From contig JBAXRT010000124.1 of assembly GCA_037131065.1 (NCBI GenBank), positions 1-8,816 of the forward strand: a DNA stretch of 8,816 nucleotides, given 5' to 3'. Numbering within the stretch: position 1 is the stretch's first letter; each line of letters starts with the position of its first letter. A program made the translations under genes and the position numbers. This DNA is from JBAXRT01 sp037131065. Its GTDB lineage: Bacteria; Bacteroidota; Bacteroidia; Bacteroidales; FEN-979. The notes under the pieces are model-generated. The model was given only the letters and a program-made list of their open reading frames with translations. It was not told the DNA's origin and did not search any database. Below are positions 1 to 6,140 of the stretch, one piece after another.

Positions 1-219
1 CCCACGACAGGAAACTTTATCCTTGAGTTAAAAGGGGAAATTCCTGCGGATGAAGTCAGGGTCGACGTATATGGGATTCGCGGAGAGAAGGTATTGACAG
101 GAGTTATGGGCGGAGAACGAAAGCATGAATTTTCGCTGTTGGACAGGCCGGTGGGGATCTATTTTATCAGGGTGATCACCGGAAGCAGGTCTGAAACGGC
201 GAAGATTATAAAGCAGTAA
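1..219 (+). CDS. C-terminal end of a T9SS-secreted protein (type A sorting domain), 5' truncated
   Basis: The frame is open from base 1 and ends at TAA 217-219, giving 72 residues of a longer protein whose start lies outside the window. The fragment matches the T9SS type A C-terminal sorting domain: it opens with PTTGNF, carries a DVYGIRGEKV segment (the usual 'v.iyd.lG..V' strand), has the GIYFIRV strand, and ends in a basic tail KIIKQ. In this family the domain directs proteins with a signal peptide through the outer membrane, where it is usually cleaved and the cargo is released or anchored to the surface. The catalytic or adhesive part is not visible, so the cargo function is unknown. The gene converges on the ZIP gene, with 39 bp between the stop codons. 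Confidence 0.85.
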   Translation, partial: PTTGNFILELKGEIPADEVRVDVYGIRGEKVLTGVMGGERKHEFSLLDRPVGIYFIRVITGSRSETAKIIKQ

Positions 220-228
220 TAACGGGTA

Positions 229-252
229 TTAACCCCAGGGCTGGGCTGTTAA
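229..252. terminator. weak candidate bidirectional terminator between convergent genes
   Basis: The short gap between the convergent stops holds an imperfect inverted repeat. TTAAC (229-233) is mirrored by GTTAA (248-252), and the centre contains CCCAG / CTGGG (234-238 / 241-245). The inner loop is very tight and no clear T-tract follows on either strand, so termination is suggested mainly by position. Confidence 0.3.
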
Positions 253-258
253 CAGGCA

Positions 259-984
259 TTATATCATCGAGATCATGAATGCCACCCCCAAACCGATACA
301 AACCGTAAAAAACTTCCGGATGTTGTACTTATGATTCTCCTCTGTTTCAAAGAGGATCGATGTGGAAACGTGGAGGAAAATCCCGATCACCACCGCAAGA
401 ATATAGTTGAAGATCGTGTTCAGCGACAGGTTCGTGGATGTGTCCAGAATATTAGTGAACACCGAACCCAGCGGTGTCATCAGTGCGAAAACAATCAGGT
501 AGATAAAGGCTTTAACATGAGAGAGTCCGTAATGCAGGAAAAGACTCATCAGGGTAAGGGAGATCGGAATGTTGTGCACGACGATCCCAAGAACGAGCGA
601 GTGTTGGATCTTTGTATCGAAACTCTGAACGATCGGCATTCCCTCCAGGAAAGAGTGAATACAGACCCCGATCAAGAGCAGGAACGGCGATACCCGCTCC
701 CCCTCCGTGTGTTCATGAGCGTGTCCGTGCTCTGCTGCTTCTGTTATAAGCTCAAGGAGCAACTGCAGCAAAAAGCCGAGGATGACAAACAACCCGGTAT
801 AGGCTGAGGCGGTGCTGAAAACCTCGGGAACCAGCTTTAAAAAGGTGATCCCGATCAGGAATGCGCCGCTGAATGCAAGCAGAAATTTCAGGACCCGCTG
901 GTCATCCTGCCTGAACAGAAAAATCAGCGAACCGCTTGCAAGCACAGTTCCGATCAGGACAATATATACAACTACATTCGTCAC
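259..984 (-). CDS. ZIP family divalent metal transporter
   Basis: The 241-residue membrane protein has about eight hydrophobic segments. The ZIP hallmarks are a KLVPE motif after the second segment (50-54), a His-rich cytosolic loop HGHAHEH (86-92), the TM4 metal motif HSFLEG (H110, E114), the TM5 motif HNIPIS (H137), and GIFLHVS (201-207) in a late helix. ZIP proteins move Zn, Fe or Mn into the cytoplasm; the exact metal cannot be read here. The Glu often found four residues after the TM5 His is Ile141 here. The start is GTG at 982-984: an in-frame TGA lies two codons upstream (988-990), and the ATG at 975-977 is out of frame and stops at once. Residues 1-3 (MTN) are encoded by a heptamer repeat array. 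The start is 27 bp after the cyclase-like gene, so co-transcription is likely. There is no recognisable metal-responsive operator. Confidence 0.88.
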   Translation of the reverse strand: MTNVVVYIVLIGTVLASGSLIFLFRQDDQRVLKFLLAFSGAFLIGITFLKLVPEVFSTASAYTGLFVILGFLLQLLLELITEAAEHGHAHEHTEGERVSPFLLLIGVCIHSFLEGMPIVQSFDTKIQHSLVLGIVVHNIPISLTLMSLFLHYGLSHVKAFIYLIVFALMTPLGSVFTNILDTSTNLSLNTIFNYILAVVIGIFLHVSTSILFETEENHKYNIRKFFTVCIGLGVAFMISMI

Positions 985-1008
985 TCGTCATTCGTCATTA
1001 GTCATTCG
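976..1008. repeat. heptamer tandem array (GACGAAT/GACGAGT/GACTAAT type)
   Basis: Consecutive 7-bp units, read on the plus strand: ATTCGTC (976-982), ACTCGTC (983-989), ATTCGTC (990-996), ATTAGTC (997-1003) and a partial ATTCG (1004-1008). On the minus strand the units are GACTAAT, GACGAAT, GACGAGT and GACGAAT. The array fills the junction between the cyclase-like gene and the ZIP gene and runs into the ZIP coding sequence. No inverted partner array is present here, unlike the related locus at 6043-6110. Confidence 0.85.
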
Positions 1009-1011
1009 GGA

Positions 1012-1662
1012 TCATTGCACGTCGATCACCCTATACTCAGTGCTCGTAGGAACTCCTTTAAAATTTTCTAGAAATTTTTCAGACACCCCTGCAAGGCATC
1101 CGGACTCTTCAGGCATGCCAAGATTAACCAGGTCATTCCTCACTTTGATATAGAATTTCTCACTCAGGACGATCCGGTTTTCAATGCCCTTGGTCATGAG
1201 ACGTGCGGTAAGATCGATATCACTGCCGTAATAGTCATTGGCTCCCTTGAAGAAAGTAATGTTATATACCTCCGTGCAATAGTGGATGGCGACTTTGCAA
1301 TTCAGAAAGAGATCCGGGTTGGGATGGTTCTTGATCAGAAACAGTCCTGAATAGATGTCTTCCAGCAGGGCGAAATGGGTGTTATTGGATGATTTTTTCC
1401 GCAGCTGATCATCCGGGATGTAAAGCATCATCTCATCCCCGATCCCTTTCACGATGTTATGCTGAAAGTGGTTGGCGTATAGGAGGTTATTGAAGGTGTT
1501 GTTGAGTTTACGTCCCCAGTCCGGTAACCCGCCCAGGTATTTCATGTCGGTCGACCGGTTGATATCCATAAAAAAGCAGGTCCCGGGACATCTTGGAATA
1601 CTCTCCAGGAACCGGGTCATCTCCTCGGAATTCGGATCCTTATAATGGACATATTGGACCAT
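1012..1662 (-). CDS. class III adenylate/guanylate cyclase-like protein (stand-alone cyclase homology domain)
   Basis: The 216-residue soluble protein is mostly one cyclase homology domain with no visible membrane or sensor part. Recognisable elements in order are FFMDINRST (30-38; first metal Asp D33), KGIGDEMM (72-79; K72 in the purine-binding position, second metal Asp D76), VAIHYCTE (124-131, the 'v.iH.G' strand), and DYYGSDIDLTARLM (143-156). By analogy with known class III enzymes, D143 sits where adenine is selected and R154 is the transition-state Arg. The Asn normally found in 'vN.aaRl' is Asp150, so activity may be altered or lost. If active it would make cAMP (or cGMP). ATG at 1660-1662 is preceded by AAGGA only 3 nt away. 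The gene follows the STAS gene after 115 bp that carry an octamer repeat, so co-transcription with the partner-switch genes is possible but not shown. Confidence 0.78.
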   Translation of the reverse strand: MVQYVHYKDPNSEEMTRFLESIPRCPGTCFFMDINRSTDMKYLGGLPDWGRKLNNTFNNLLYANHFQHNIVKGIGDEMMLYIPDDQLRKKSSNNTHFALLEDIYSGLFLIKNHPNPDLFLNCKVAIHYCTEVYNITFFKGANDYYGSDIDLTARLMTKGIENRIVLSEKFYIKVRNDLVNLGMPEESGCLAGVSEKFLENFKGVPTSTEYRVIDVQ

Positions 1663-1703
1663 AAGTCCTTAAATAGTTGGTGAGGATTGCAACTTGGTGT
1701 AAT

Positions 1704-1775
1704 GTCATTGGGTCATTAGGTCATTAAAATTTTATCTCCTTCGTAATGACTTATTGACTTAATGACTTAATGACC
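1704..1775. repeat. octamer inverted tandem arrays (TAATGACT / GTCATTAG), potential hairpin
   Basis: The left arm has 8-bp units GTCATTGG (1704-1711), GTCATTAG (1712-1719) and GTCATTA (1720-1726). The right arm has TAATGACT (1744-1751), TATTGACT (1752-1759), TAATGACT (1760-1767) and TAATGACC (1768-1775). The arms are inverted relative to each other, separated by 17 nt, and can pair over about 23 bp with a few wobbles and one mismatch. The right arm ends 2 bp before the stop codon of the STAS gene. The element therefore fills most of the gap between the STAS and cyclase-like genes and could act as an attenuator or transcript-processing hairpin. Confidence 0.85.
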
Positions 1776-1777
1776 TA

Positions 1778-2110
1778 TTAGAAAACTTTCAGCGCCTCCT
1801 CCTGGCCAGGATAAATCTCAAAGATATTGGTGAAGCCGGAAATTTCAAAAATCTCGCGGATATTTTCCTGCAGGCTGCAGAGGACAAATTTGCCTTTGGC
1901 GAGAGTGACTTTTTTCAGCGCCATGAGCAGGATACGCAACCCGCTGCTGCTCACATAATCCATCTTGGAGCAATCAACCAGGATCTTATCCTCGCGGCCA
2001 TCGATCAGGTCGTTCAGCTTTTTCTCAAGCAAATTATAATTGGTGGTATCGAGCCTTCCGGTAATGCTGACGATCACGCATTTTTCATTCTTCTGTTCAT
2101 TGAGTTCCAT
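1778..2110 (-). CDS. STAS-domain anti-anti-sigma factor (SpoIIAA/RsbV family)
   Basis: The 110 residues form a single STAS domain of the usual length. The opening beta strand is CVIVSITGRLDTTN (11-24), the second is KILVDCSKMDYV (42-53), and the phosphorylation loop reads SSSGLRILL (54-62). By alignment with the canonical DSSG loop, Ser56 is the likely phospho-acceptor; the Asp two residues before it is replaced by Ser54. In partner switching the unphosphorylated STAS protein binds a kinase/anti-sigma factor, and a PP2C phosphatase reactivates it. The gene starts 17 bp after the sensor phosphatase/kinase gene, which makes that protein its probable partner. No Shine-Dalgarno sequence is visible, as is common in this phylum. 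The true downstream target is unknown because no sigma factor lies nearby. Confidence 0.9.
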   Translation of the reverse strand: MELNEQKNEKCVIVSITGRLDTTNYNLLEKKLNDLIDGREDKILVDCSKMDYVSSSGLRILLMALKKVTLAKGKFVLCSLQENIREIFEISGFTNIFEIYPGQEEALKVF

Positions 2111-2127
2111 AGGTATCTCTGGGTTAA

Positions 2128-4509
2128 TTAATATTTCTTCGTTAAAAGTACAACATTTTTATTACCTGCCCGCTCGTACTCCACCTTGTCCATCATCTCC
2201 TTGACAAAATGGATCCCGAGCCCCCCGATTTTACGCTCCTCCAGCGGTGTGTCAAGGTCGCTAATATCTTTGTCAAGCAGGTTGAACGGCTTTCCGTCAT
2301 CCTCCATTCTGATCTTCATCAGTCCGGGCCCGCTCCTTTCAAATTCCACCGAAAGCTCATGTTCAGTCCCATCCTCGAATGCGTAAAAAACAATATTGGT
2401 GAAAAGTTCCTCCAGAACAAGGTTGAGTTCCATCCCAACCCTGGAGGGCAGTCCCCACTGCTCCGTCAGCGTTTCGATTGCCGCCACTACCTTCTCAAGC
2501 TCGCCGAGCCTGTTCACAAGTGTCAGTTTCATGTTATCCATGGAGATGTTGTTATCAGCATCGCTTCCTTGATAAGTCAGAACAAGGATTGTAATGTCAT
2601 CAGCCTGTTCGGTTCCGGATGCAAAGGTACGGACATTGGCAGAAAGTTTTAATCCCATCTCCTTTGCCGATAGTTTTCCGGAGTTCATCAATACCTGCTT
2701 CAGCCTTTCTTCGCCATAGAACTCACCGGAAATGTTTATGGCCTCCGTAATGCCGTCGGTATAAAGCACGACGGTTTCGCCCGGGAGGATGAACCGTTGC
2801 TGCGAAACATAAACGGTGTTCTCGTAAACCCCGAGCGGAAGGCCGTTCGTCTGCGGCATCCGCTCAACAAGGCCGTCCTTCCTTACCATGTACGGGTAGT
2901 TATGGCCTGCATTGCAGTATAGGATCTCACCCGATCTGAGATCAATGATACCGGCCCAGAATGTTACAAACATTTCGTTGGGATTCTCTTTCCCGAGCGC
3001 CTGGTTGATCCGGCAGATGACATCATTCAGGGGAAGGTCAAGGGAGATATTTGCCCTAAACATGGTACGCATAACAGACATAAAAAGTGCCGCCGGCACT
3101 CCCTTTCCGGCCACATCACCTACCGCGAAGCAAAGGTGGTCCTCATCGAGGAAGAAGAAATCATAGAGGTCTCCGCCGACGGCTTTTGCCGATTCAAGTT
3201 CTGCAAAGAGATCGCAATCCTTCCTGACGGGGAAGCCAGTCGGCAGCATTCCCATCTGGATCGTATGTGCCACGTTTAGTTCGCTCTCTATTTTCTCTTT
3301 GGCAATGGTGGTTTCCTGCAGGTTCTTCAGATAGGTTGCCAGCTCCTCCTGCATTACTGAGAATGCATTGGTCAATTGCGAAATCTCATCCCTGGAGCGG
3401 TGAATGGGCAAAGGGGCATTGAAATCGCCCTGCCCTATCCGGTAAGTTGCATCAACCAGCCTGCTGATCGGGGTTGTCAGCCTGCGGGTGATCAGTATCG
3501 TTGTCAGAAGTATTGAGAAAACGCAAACTGCGAAAATAATGATCAGCTGGCGAAAAAATCCTATGAAATCTGAGAAGAGCTCCTTCTCGGGGAAGATAAG
3601 TCCGATTGACCATCCGGAAGTGGCAACCGGCGCATAATATAAGAAACTCGGATCTTTTTTGCTTTTAAGTCCGTCGACCTTGACAAATCCGCGTTTCCCA
3701 AGGAGCATTTCACCCACTGCCTTGATGGTGTTTGCTCCTTTCCCTTTTTTAACTACCTCCATGATGTTCTCATTGTGGGCGGTGAGGTCACGGGAATTGA
3801 TGATCATCCCCTTTCCTGAAACAAGAAAAGCATAACCCGATTTATAGACCCGTACGGAGTTGATGATCCGTTCGAAGGCGATGAGCGAGATATCCATGGT
3901 AAGCACACCGCTGAACACCTTCTTACCTTTTACTGTTTTATAAAAAGGAACGGAGTAGGTACACATGAAGGCTTCACCGCCTCCCTTGTCATAATAAGGT
4001 TCGGTCCATACCGGACGGTTAAGCAATTTGGGCAAACGGTACCAGTCCTTGTTAAAATAATCATAGCTTGTGTTCCCAAGATTTTTGAACATAACGCCGG
4101 TAGCGGTTTCAAAGACATAGGGGGCATACCACTGTTCTTTCGGTGAATGGGCATAGGGCTCATAAGCCATGCAGCTTCCGAATACCTCCGGACTCTCGAT
4201 CACGAATTCCCGTGCAAGGCGCATGACCTCATCGTCATTGATTTGTGGTGTTTCAATGGCTTTTACAAGATTCCTGGGAACCATCTGGATCGGGAGCAGG
4301 ATATTTTCGATCCGGGCGATCGTCAGGTCAGTGATATTTGCTGCATCCTTCCTCCCTTCTTCCAGCAGGATCTTGGTCGAGAAATAGTAGGTATAGATAA
4401 ATGCAATAAGGAAGATGGTCAGAAGTCCTACGAAAAAGATAATACTGTAACGCAGGGCGAGGCTTCCTCTCCTGAAAGTCATTTTTCCTTGTACCTGTAT
4501 ATCACTCAT
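2128..4509 (-). CDS. membrane sensor: Cache-like + HAMP + PP2C/RsbU phosphatase + RsbW-like HATPase
   Basis: From ATG 4509 this is 793 residues. TM helix 1 is at about 22-41. A periplasmic region of about 270 residues resembles a dCache sensor (PVWTEPYYD near 166-174, then GVLTMDISL near 201-209). TM helix 2 is at about 321-341, a HAMP domain with its linker helix at about 340-412, and a PP2C/SpoIIE-RsbU phosphatase at about 413-650. The phosphatase has GGDLYD (D447), GDVAGKG (D465), YTDGITE (D585) and ADDITIL (D637/D638), the Asp residues expected to hold the metals. The C-terminal ~130 residues are a GHKL ATPase of the RsbW/SpoIIAB type: E701 and N705 in LEELFTN (the E-x3-N pair), DDGKPF (737-742) and GGLGI (762-766). 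The protein probably senses an external ligand and both phosphorylates and dephosphorylates the neighbouring STAS protein. I chose 4509 because the open frame upstream to 4569 would cover the promoter region; 4509 also has AGGA 5 nt upstream. ATG 4482 is an alternative. Confidence 0.88.
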   Translation of the reverse strand: MSDIQVQGKMTFRRGSLALRYSIIFFVGLLTIFLIAFIYTYYFSTKILLEEGRKDAANITDLTIARIENILLPIQMVPRNLVKAIETPQINDDEVMRLAREFVIESPEVFGSCMAYEPYAHSPKEQWYAPYVFETATGVMFKNLGNTSYDYFNKDWYRLPKLLNRPVWTEPYYDKGGGEAFMCTYSVPFYKTVKGKKVFSGVLTMDISLIAFERIINSVRVYKSGYAFLVSGKGMIINSRDLTAHNENIMEVVKKGKGANTIKAVGEMLLGKRGFVKVDGLKSKKDPSFLYYAPVATSGWSIGLIFPEKELFSDFIGFFRQLIIIFAVCVFSILLTTILITRRLTTPISRLVDATYRIGQGDFNAPLPIHRSRDEISQLTNAFSVMQEELATYLKNLQETTIAKEKIESELNVAHTIQMGMLPTGFPVRKDCDLFAELESAKAVGGDLYDFFFLDEDHLCFAVGDVAGKGVPAALFMSVMRTMFRANISLDLPLNDVICRINQALGKENPNEMFVTFWAGIIDLRSGEILYCNAGHNYPYMVRKDGLVERMPQTNGLPLGVYENTVYVSQQRFILPGETVVLYTDGITEAINISGEFYGEERLKQVLMNSGKLSAKEMGLKLSANVRTFASGTEQADDITILVLTYQGSDADNNISMDNMKLTLVNRLGELEKVVAAIETLTEQWGLPSRVGMELNLVLEELFTNIVFYAFEDGTEHELSVEFERSGPGLMKIRMEDDGKPFNLLDKDISDLDTPLEERKIGGLGIHFVKEMMDKVEYERAGNKNVVLLTKKY

Positions 4510-4541
4510 CTGATCCTGTTTGCTTCCCCAGCCGGAAACAA

Positions 4542-4549
4542 CAAATATA
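4542..4549 (-). promoter_or_regulatory. candidate -7 box for the sensor phosphatase operon
   Basis: On the minus strand this reads TATATTTG, a full match to the Bacteroidota -7 consensus TAnnTTTG. It would place the transcript start about 25-30 nt before ATG 4509. The nearest -33-like TTG (4574-4576) is 24 nt away, somewhat long, so only the -7 box is convincing. Its position supports the 4509 start over 4569. Confidence 0.5.
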
Positions 4550-4558
4550 AAAAAAGAA

Positions 4559-4566
4559 TACATTTG
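4559..4566 (+). promoter_or_regulatory. candidate -7 box for pepD
   Basis: The plus strand reads TACATTTG, a match to TAnnTTTG, 21 nt before the pepD start codon. No TTTG lies at the expected -33 distance. It is back to back with the divergent -7 box at 4542-4549, so the two promoters would compete for the same 78-bp gap. Confidence 0.4.
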
Positions 4567-4587
4567 CATCGCTCAATATTGTTTAAT

Positions 4588-6039
4588 ATGAAAAATCCGT
4601 TCGATCAACTAAAGCCGGAGAGGCTGTGGCACTATTTCCTGGAGATCTGCCAGGTTCCGCGGCCATCGAAGAAAGAGGAACGCATCGCTGCTTACCTTAA
4701 AGAGTTTGCTGAAAAACATAAACTGGAGGTCATCATCGATGCGGCAGGTAATGTCCTGATCCACAAACCAGCATCAGCGGGATATGAAATGCGGCCAGGG
4801 GTGATCCTGCAGTCGCACCTCGACATGGTCTGTGAAAAGAACAGCGACAAGGTATTCGATTTTGAGAAGGATGCCATTGAACCTTGGGTCGATGGGAACT
4901 GGGTCAAGGCGAAGGGGACGACCCTCGGCGCCGACGACGGGATCGGGATTGCCGCTGCCATGGCCATCCTTGAAGCAAAAAATATTCCGCATCCTGCGCT
5001 GGAAGCCCTCTTCACTGTGGATGAAGAGACTGGTCTTACGGGGGCCTTCGCGCTCACCCCGGACCTCCTGAAAGGAAGGATCCTGATCAATCTCGACTCA
5101 GAAGATGAGGGACAACTGTTTATTGGCTGTGCAGGCGGAAAAGATACCGTGGCAACCCTGGCCCTCAGTACGGAGACTGTTCAGCCCGGGTGTGAAGCCT
5201 TCAAGGTTTCAGTCACAGGACTGAAGGGGGGACATTCCGGCGATGACATAAACAAGGGTCTCGGCAATGCAGTAAAACTGCTAAACCGCTTTCTCTGGAA
5301 TGGTTCGAGGGATTTTGGTACGAGGATCGCATCGATCGATGCAGGTAATCTGCGCAATGCGCTCGCCCGTGAAGGGTTTGCCATTGTTACCGTTCCGAAG
5401 GACAAAAGCAGGGCCTTCCTGGCCTATGCCGGGGAATATCACAATATACTCGCAGATGAACTTCACGTTACTGAGCCCGAACTGAAATTTTCAGCCGTGG
5501 CCTCAGAAATGCCTGCGACTGTTCTTACGGCAGCCCTTCAGCAAAAGATCCTCGACTCGCTCTATGCCTGCCCGCATGGCGTGTTCGCCATGTCGCGAGA
5601 GATCCCGAATTTCGTCGAAACCTCGACCAACCTTGCCTCGGTAAAGATAAAGGATGGCACGGTGTTCATTACTTCAAGCCAGCGCAGTTCCGTCGAATCA
5701 TCCAAGAAAGATGTGGCTGATATGGTTCACAGTGTCTTTGCGATGGCCGGCGCTGAGGTTGAACACTCCACAGGTTATCCCGGATGGAAGCCGAATCCCG
5801 ACTCACAGATCCTCCGAATCACGGTCGATTCCTATAAACGGCTCTTCAGGGAAGACCCACAGGTGCTGGCCATTCATGCCGGTCTTGAGTGCGGACTCGT
5901 GGGGGCAATCTACCCGGGAATGGACATGGTCTCCTTCGGACCAACCATCAAGGGAGCCCACTCGCCGGATGAGAGACTGGACATTAATACCGTTACAAAA
6001 TTTTGGGAACTTACACTTGATGTATTGAAGAACGTGTAG
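4588..6039 (+). CDS. pepD: aminoacyl-histidine dipeptidase / cytosol non-specific dipeptidase (M20C)
   Basis: The 483 residues match the usual length of bacterial PepD. The M20 metal ligands are all present: HLD (H78, D80), LGADDG (bridging D116), DEETG (E146 as catalytic base, E147), NLDSEDEG (D170) and GAHSPDER (H458). GGHSGDD (214-220) supplies H216 at the start of the lid/dimerisation domain. The enzyme is a cytosolic di-zinc dipeptidase that cleaves X-His and other dipeptides into amino acids. There is no signal peptide, which fits cytosolic action. The frame is open back to 4147, but that stretch lies antisense to the sensor gene and shows no family similarity; ATG 4588 gives the family-typical N-terminus (NPFDQLKPERLWHYF). 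The gene is divergent from the sensor operon and followed by a heptamer-repeat hairpin. Confidence 0.95.
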   Translation: MKNPFDQLKPERLWHYFLEICQVPRPSKKEERIAAYLKEFAEKHKLEVIIDAAGNVLIHKPASAGYEMRPGVILQSHLDMVCEKNSDKVFDFEKDAIEPWVDGNWVKAKGTTLGADDGIGIAAAMAILEAKNIPHPALEALFTVDEETGLTGAFALTPDLLKGRILINLDSEDEGQLFIGCAGGKDTVATLALSTETVQPGCEAFKVSVTGLKGGHSGDDINKGLGNAVKLLNRFLWNGSRDFGTRIASIDAGNLRNALAREGFAIVTVPKDKSRAFLAYAGEYHNILADELHVTEPELKFSAVASEMPATVLTAALQQKILDSLYACPHGVFAMSREIPNFVETSTNLASVKIKDGTVFITSSQRSSVESSKKDVADMVHSVFAMAGAEVEHSTGYPGWKPNPDSQILRITVDSYKRLFREDPQVLAIHAGLECGLVGAIYPGMDMVSFGPTIKGAHSPDERLDINTVTKFWELTLDVLKNV

Positions 6040-6042
6040 TAG

Positions 6043-6110
6043 AATGACTAGTGACTAGTGACGAGTGACGAATAAAAAAAACACTCGTCACTCGTCACTA
6101 GTCATTAGTC
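6043..6110. repeat. heptamer inverted tandem arrays forming a long hairpin; probable terminator-like element
   Basis: The left arm is four 7-bp units at 6046-6073: GACTAGT, GACTAGT, GACGAGT and GACGAAT. The right arm at 6083-6110 is the mirror image: ACTCGTC, ACTCGTC, ACTAGTC and ATTAGTC. The arms pair over 28 positions with 26 Watson-Crick pairs, one G·T and one A·C mismatch, around a 9-nt A-rich loop (6074-6082). It begins 3 bp after the pepD stop codon. No U-tract follows, so it is not a classic intrinsic terminator, but a hairpin this stable would stall or protect transcripts. The units are the same family as those at 976-1008. Confidence 0.9.
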
Positions 6111-6140
6111 ACTTGTATATAATATTACAACCTTTAACCG

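Noticed and set aside
331..807. 158-codon open frame antisense to the ZIP gene
   Set aside because: The minus-strand frame has clear ZIP motifs and membrane segments; this frame is low complexity and matches no family.
1704..1775. Insertion sequence or MITE with terminal inverted repeats
   Set aside because: There is no transposase, no target-site duplication, and the arms are tandem arrays rather than unique termini.
4510..4569. Longer sensor start at 4569 (20 extra residues)
   Set aside because: It would leave only 18 bp to the divergent pepD gene and cover the -7 box at 4542-4549.
4147..4587. 147-codon upstream extension of the pepD open frame
   Set aside because: It lies antisense to the sensor gene, has no family similarity, and ATG 4588 gives the normal PepD N-terminus and length.
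976..6110. CRISPR array
   Set aside because: The repeat units are 7-8 bp with no spacers between them, and there are no cas genes.
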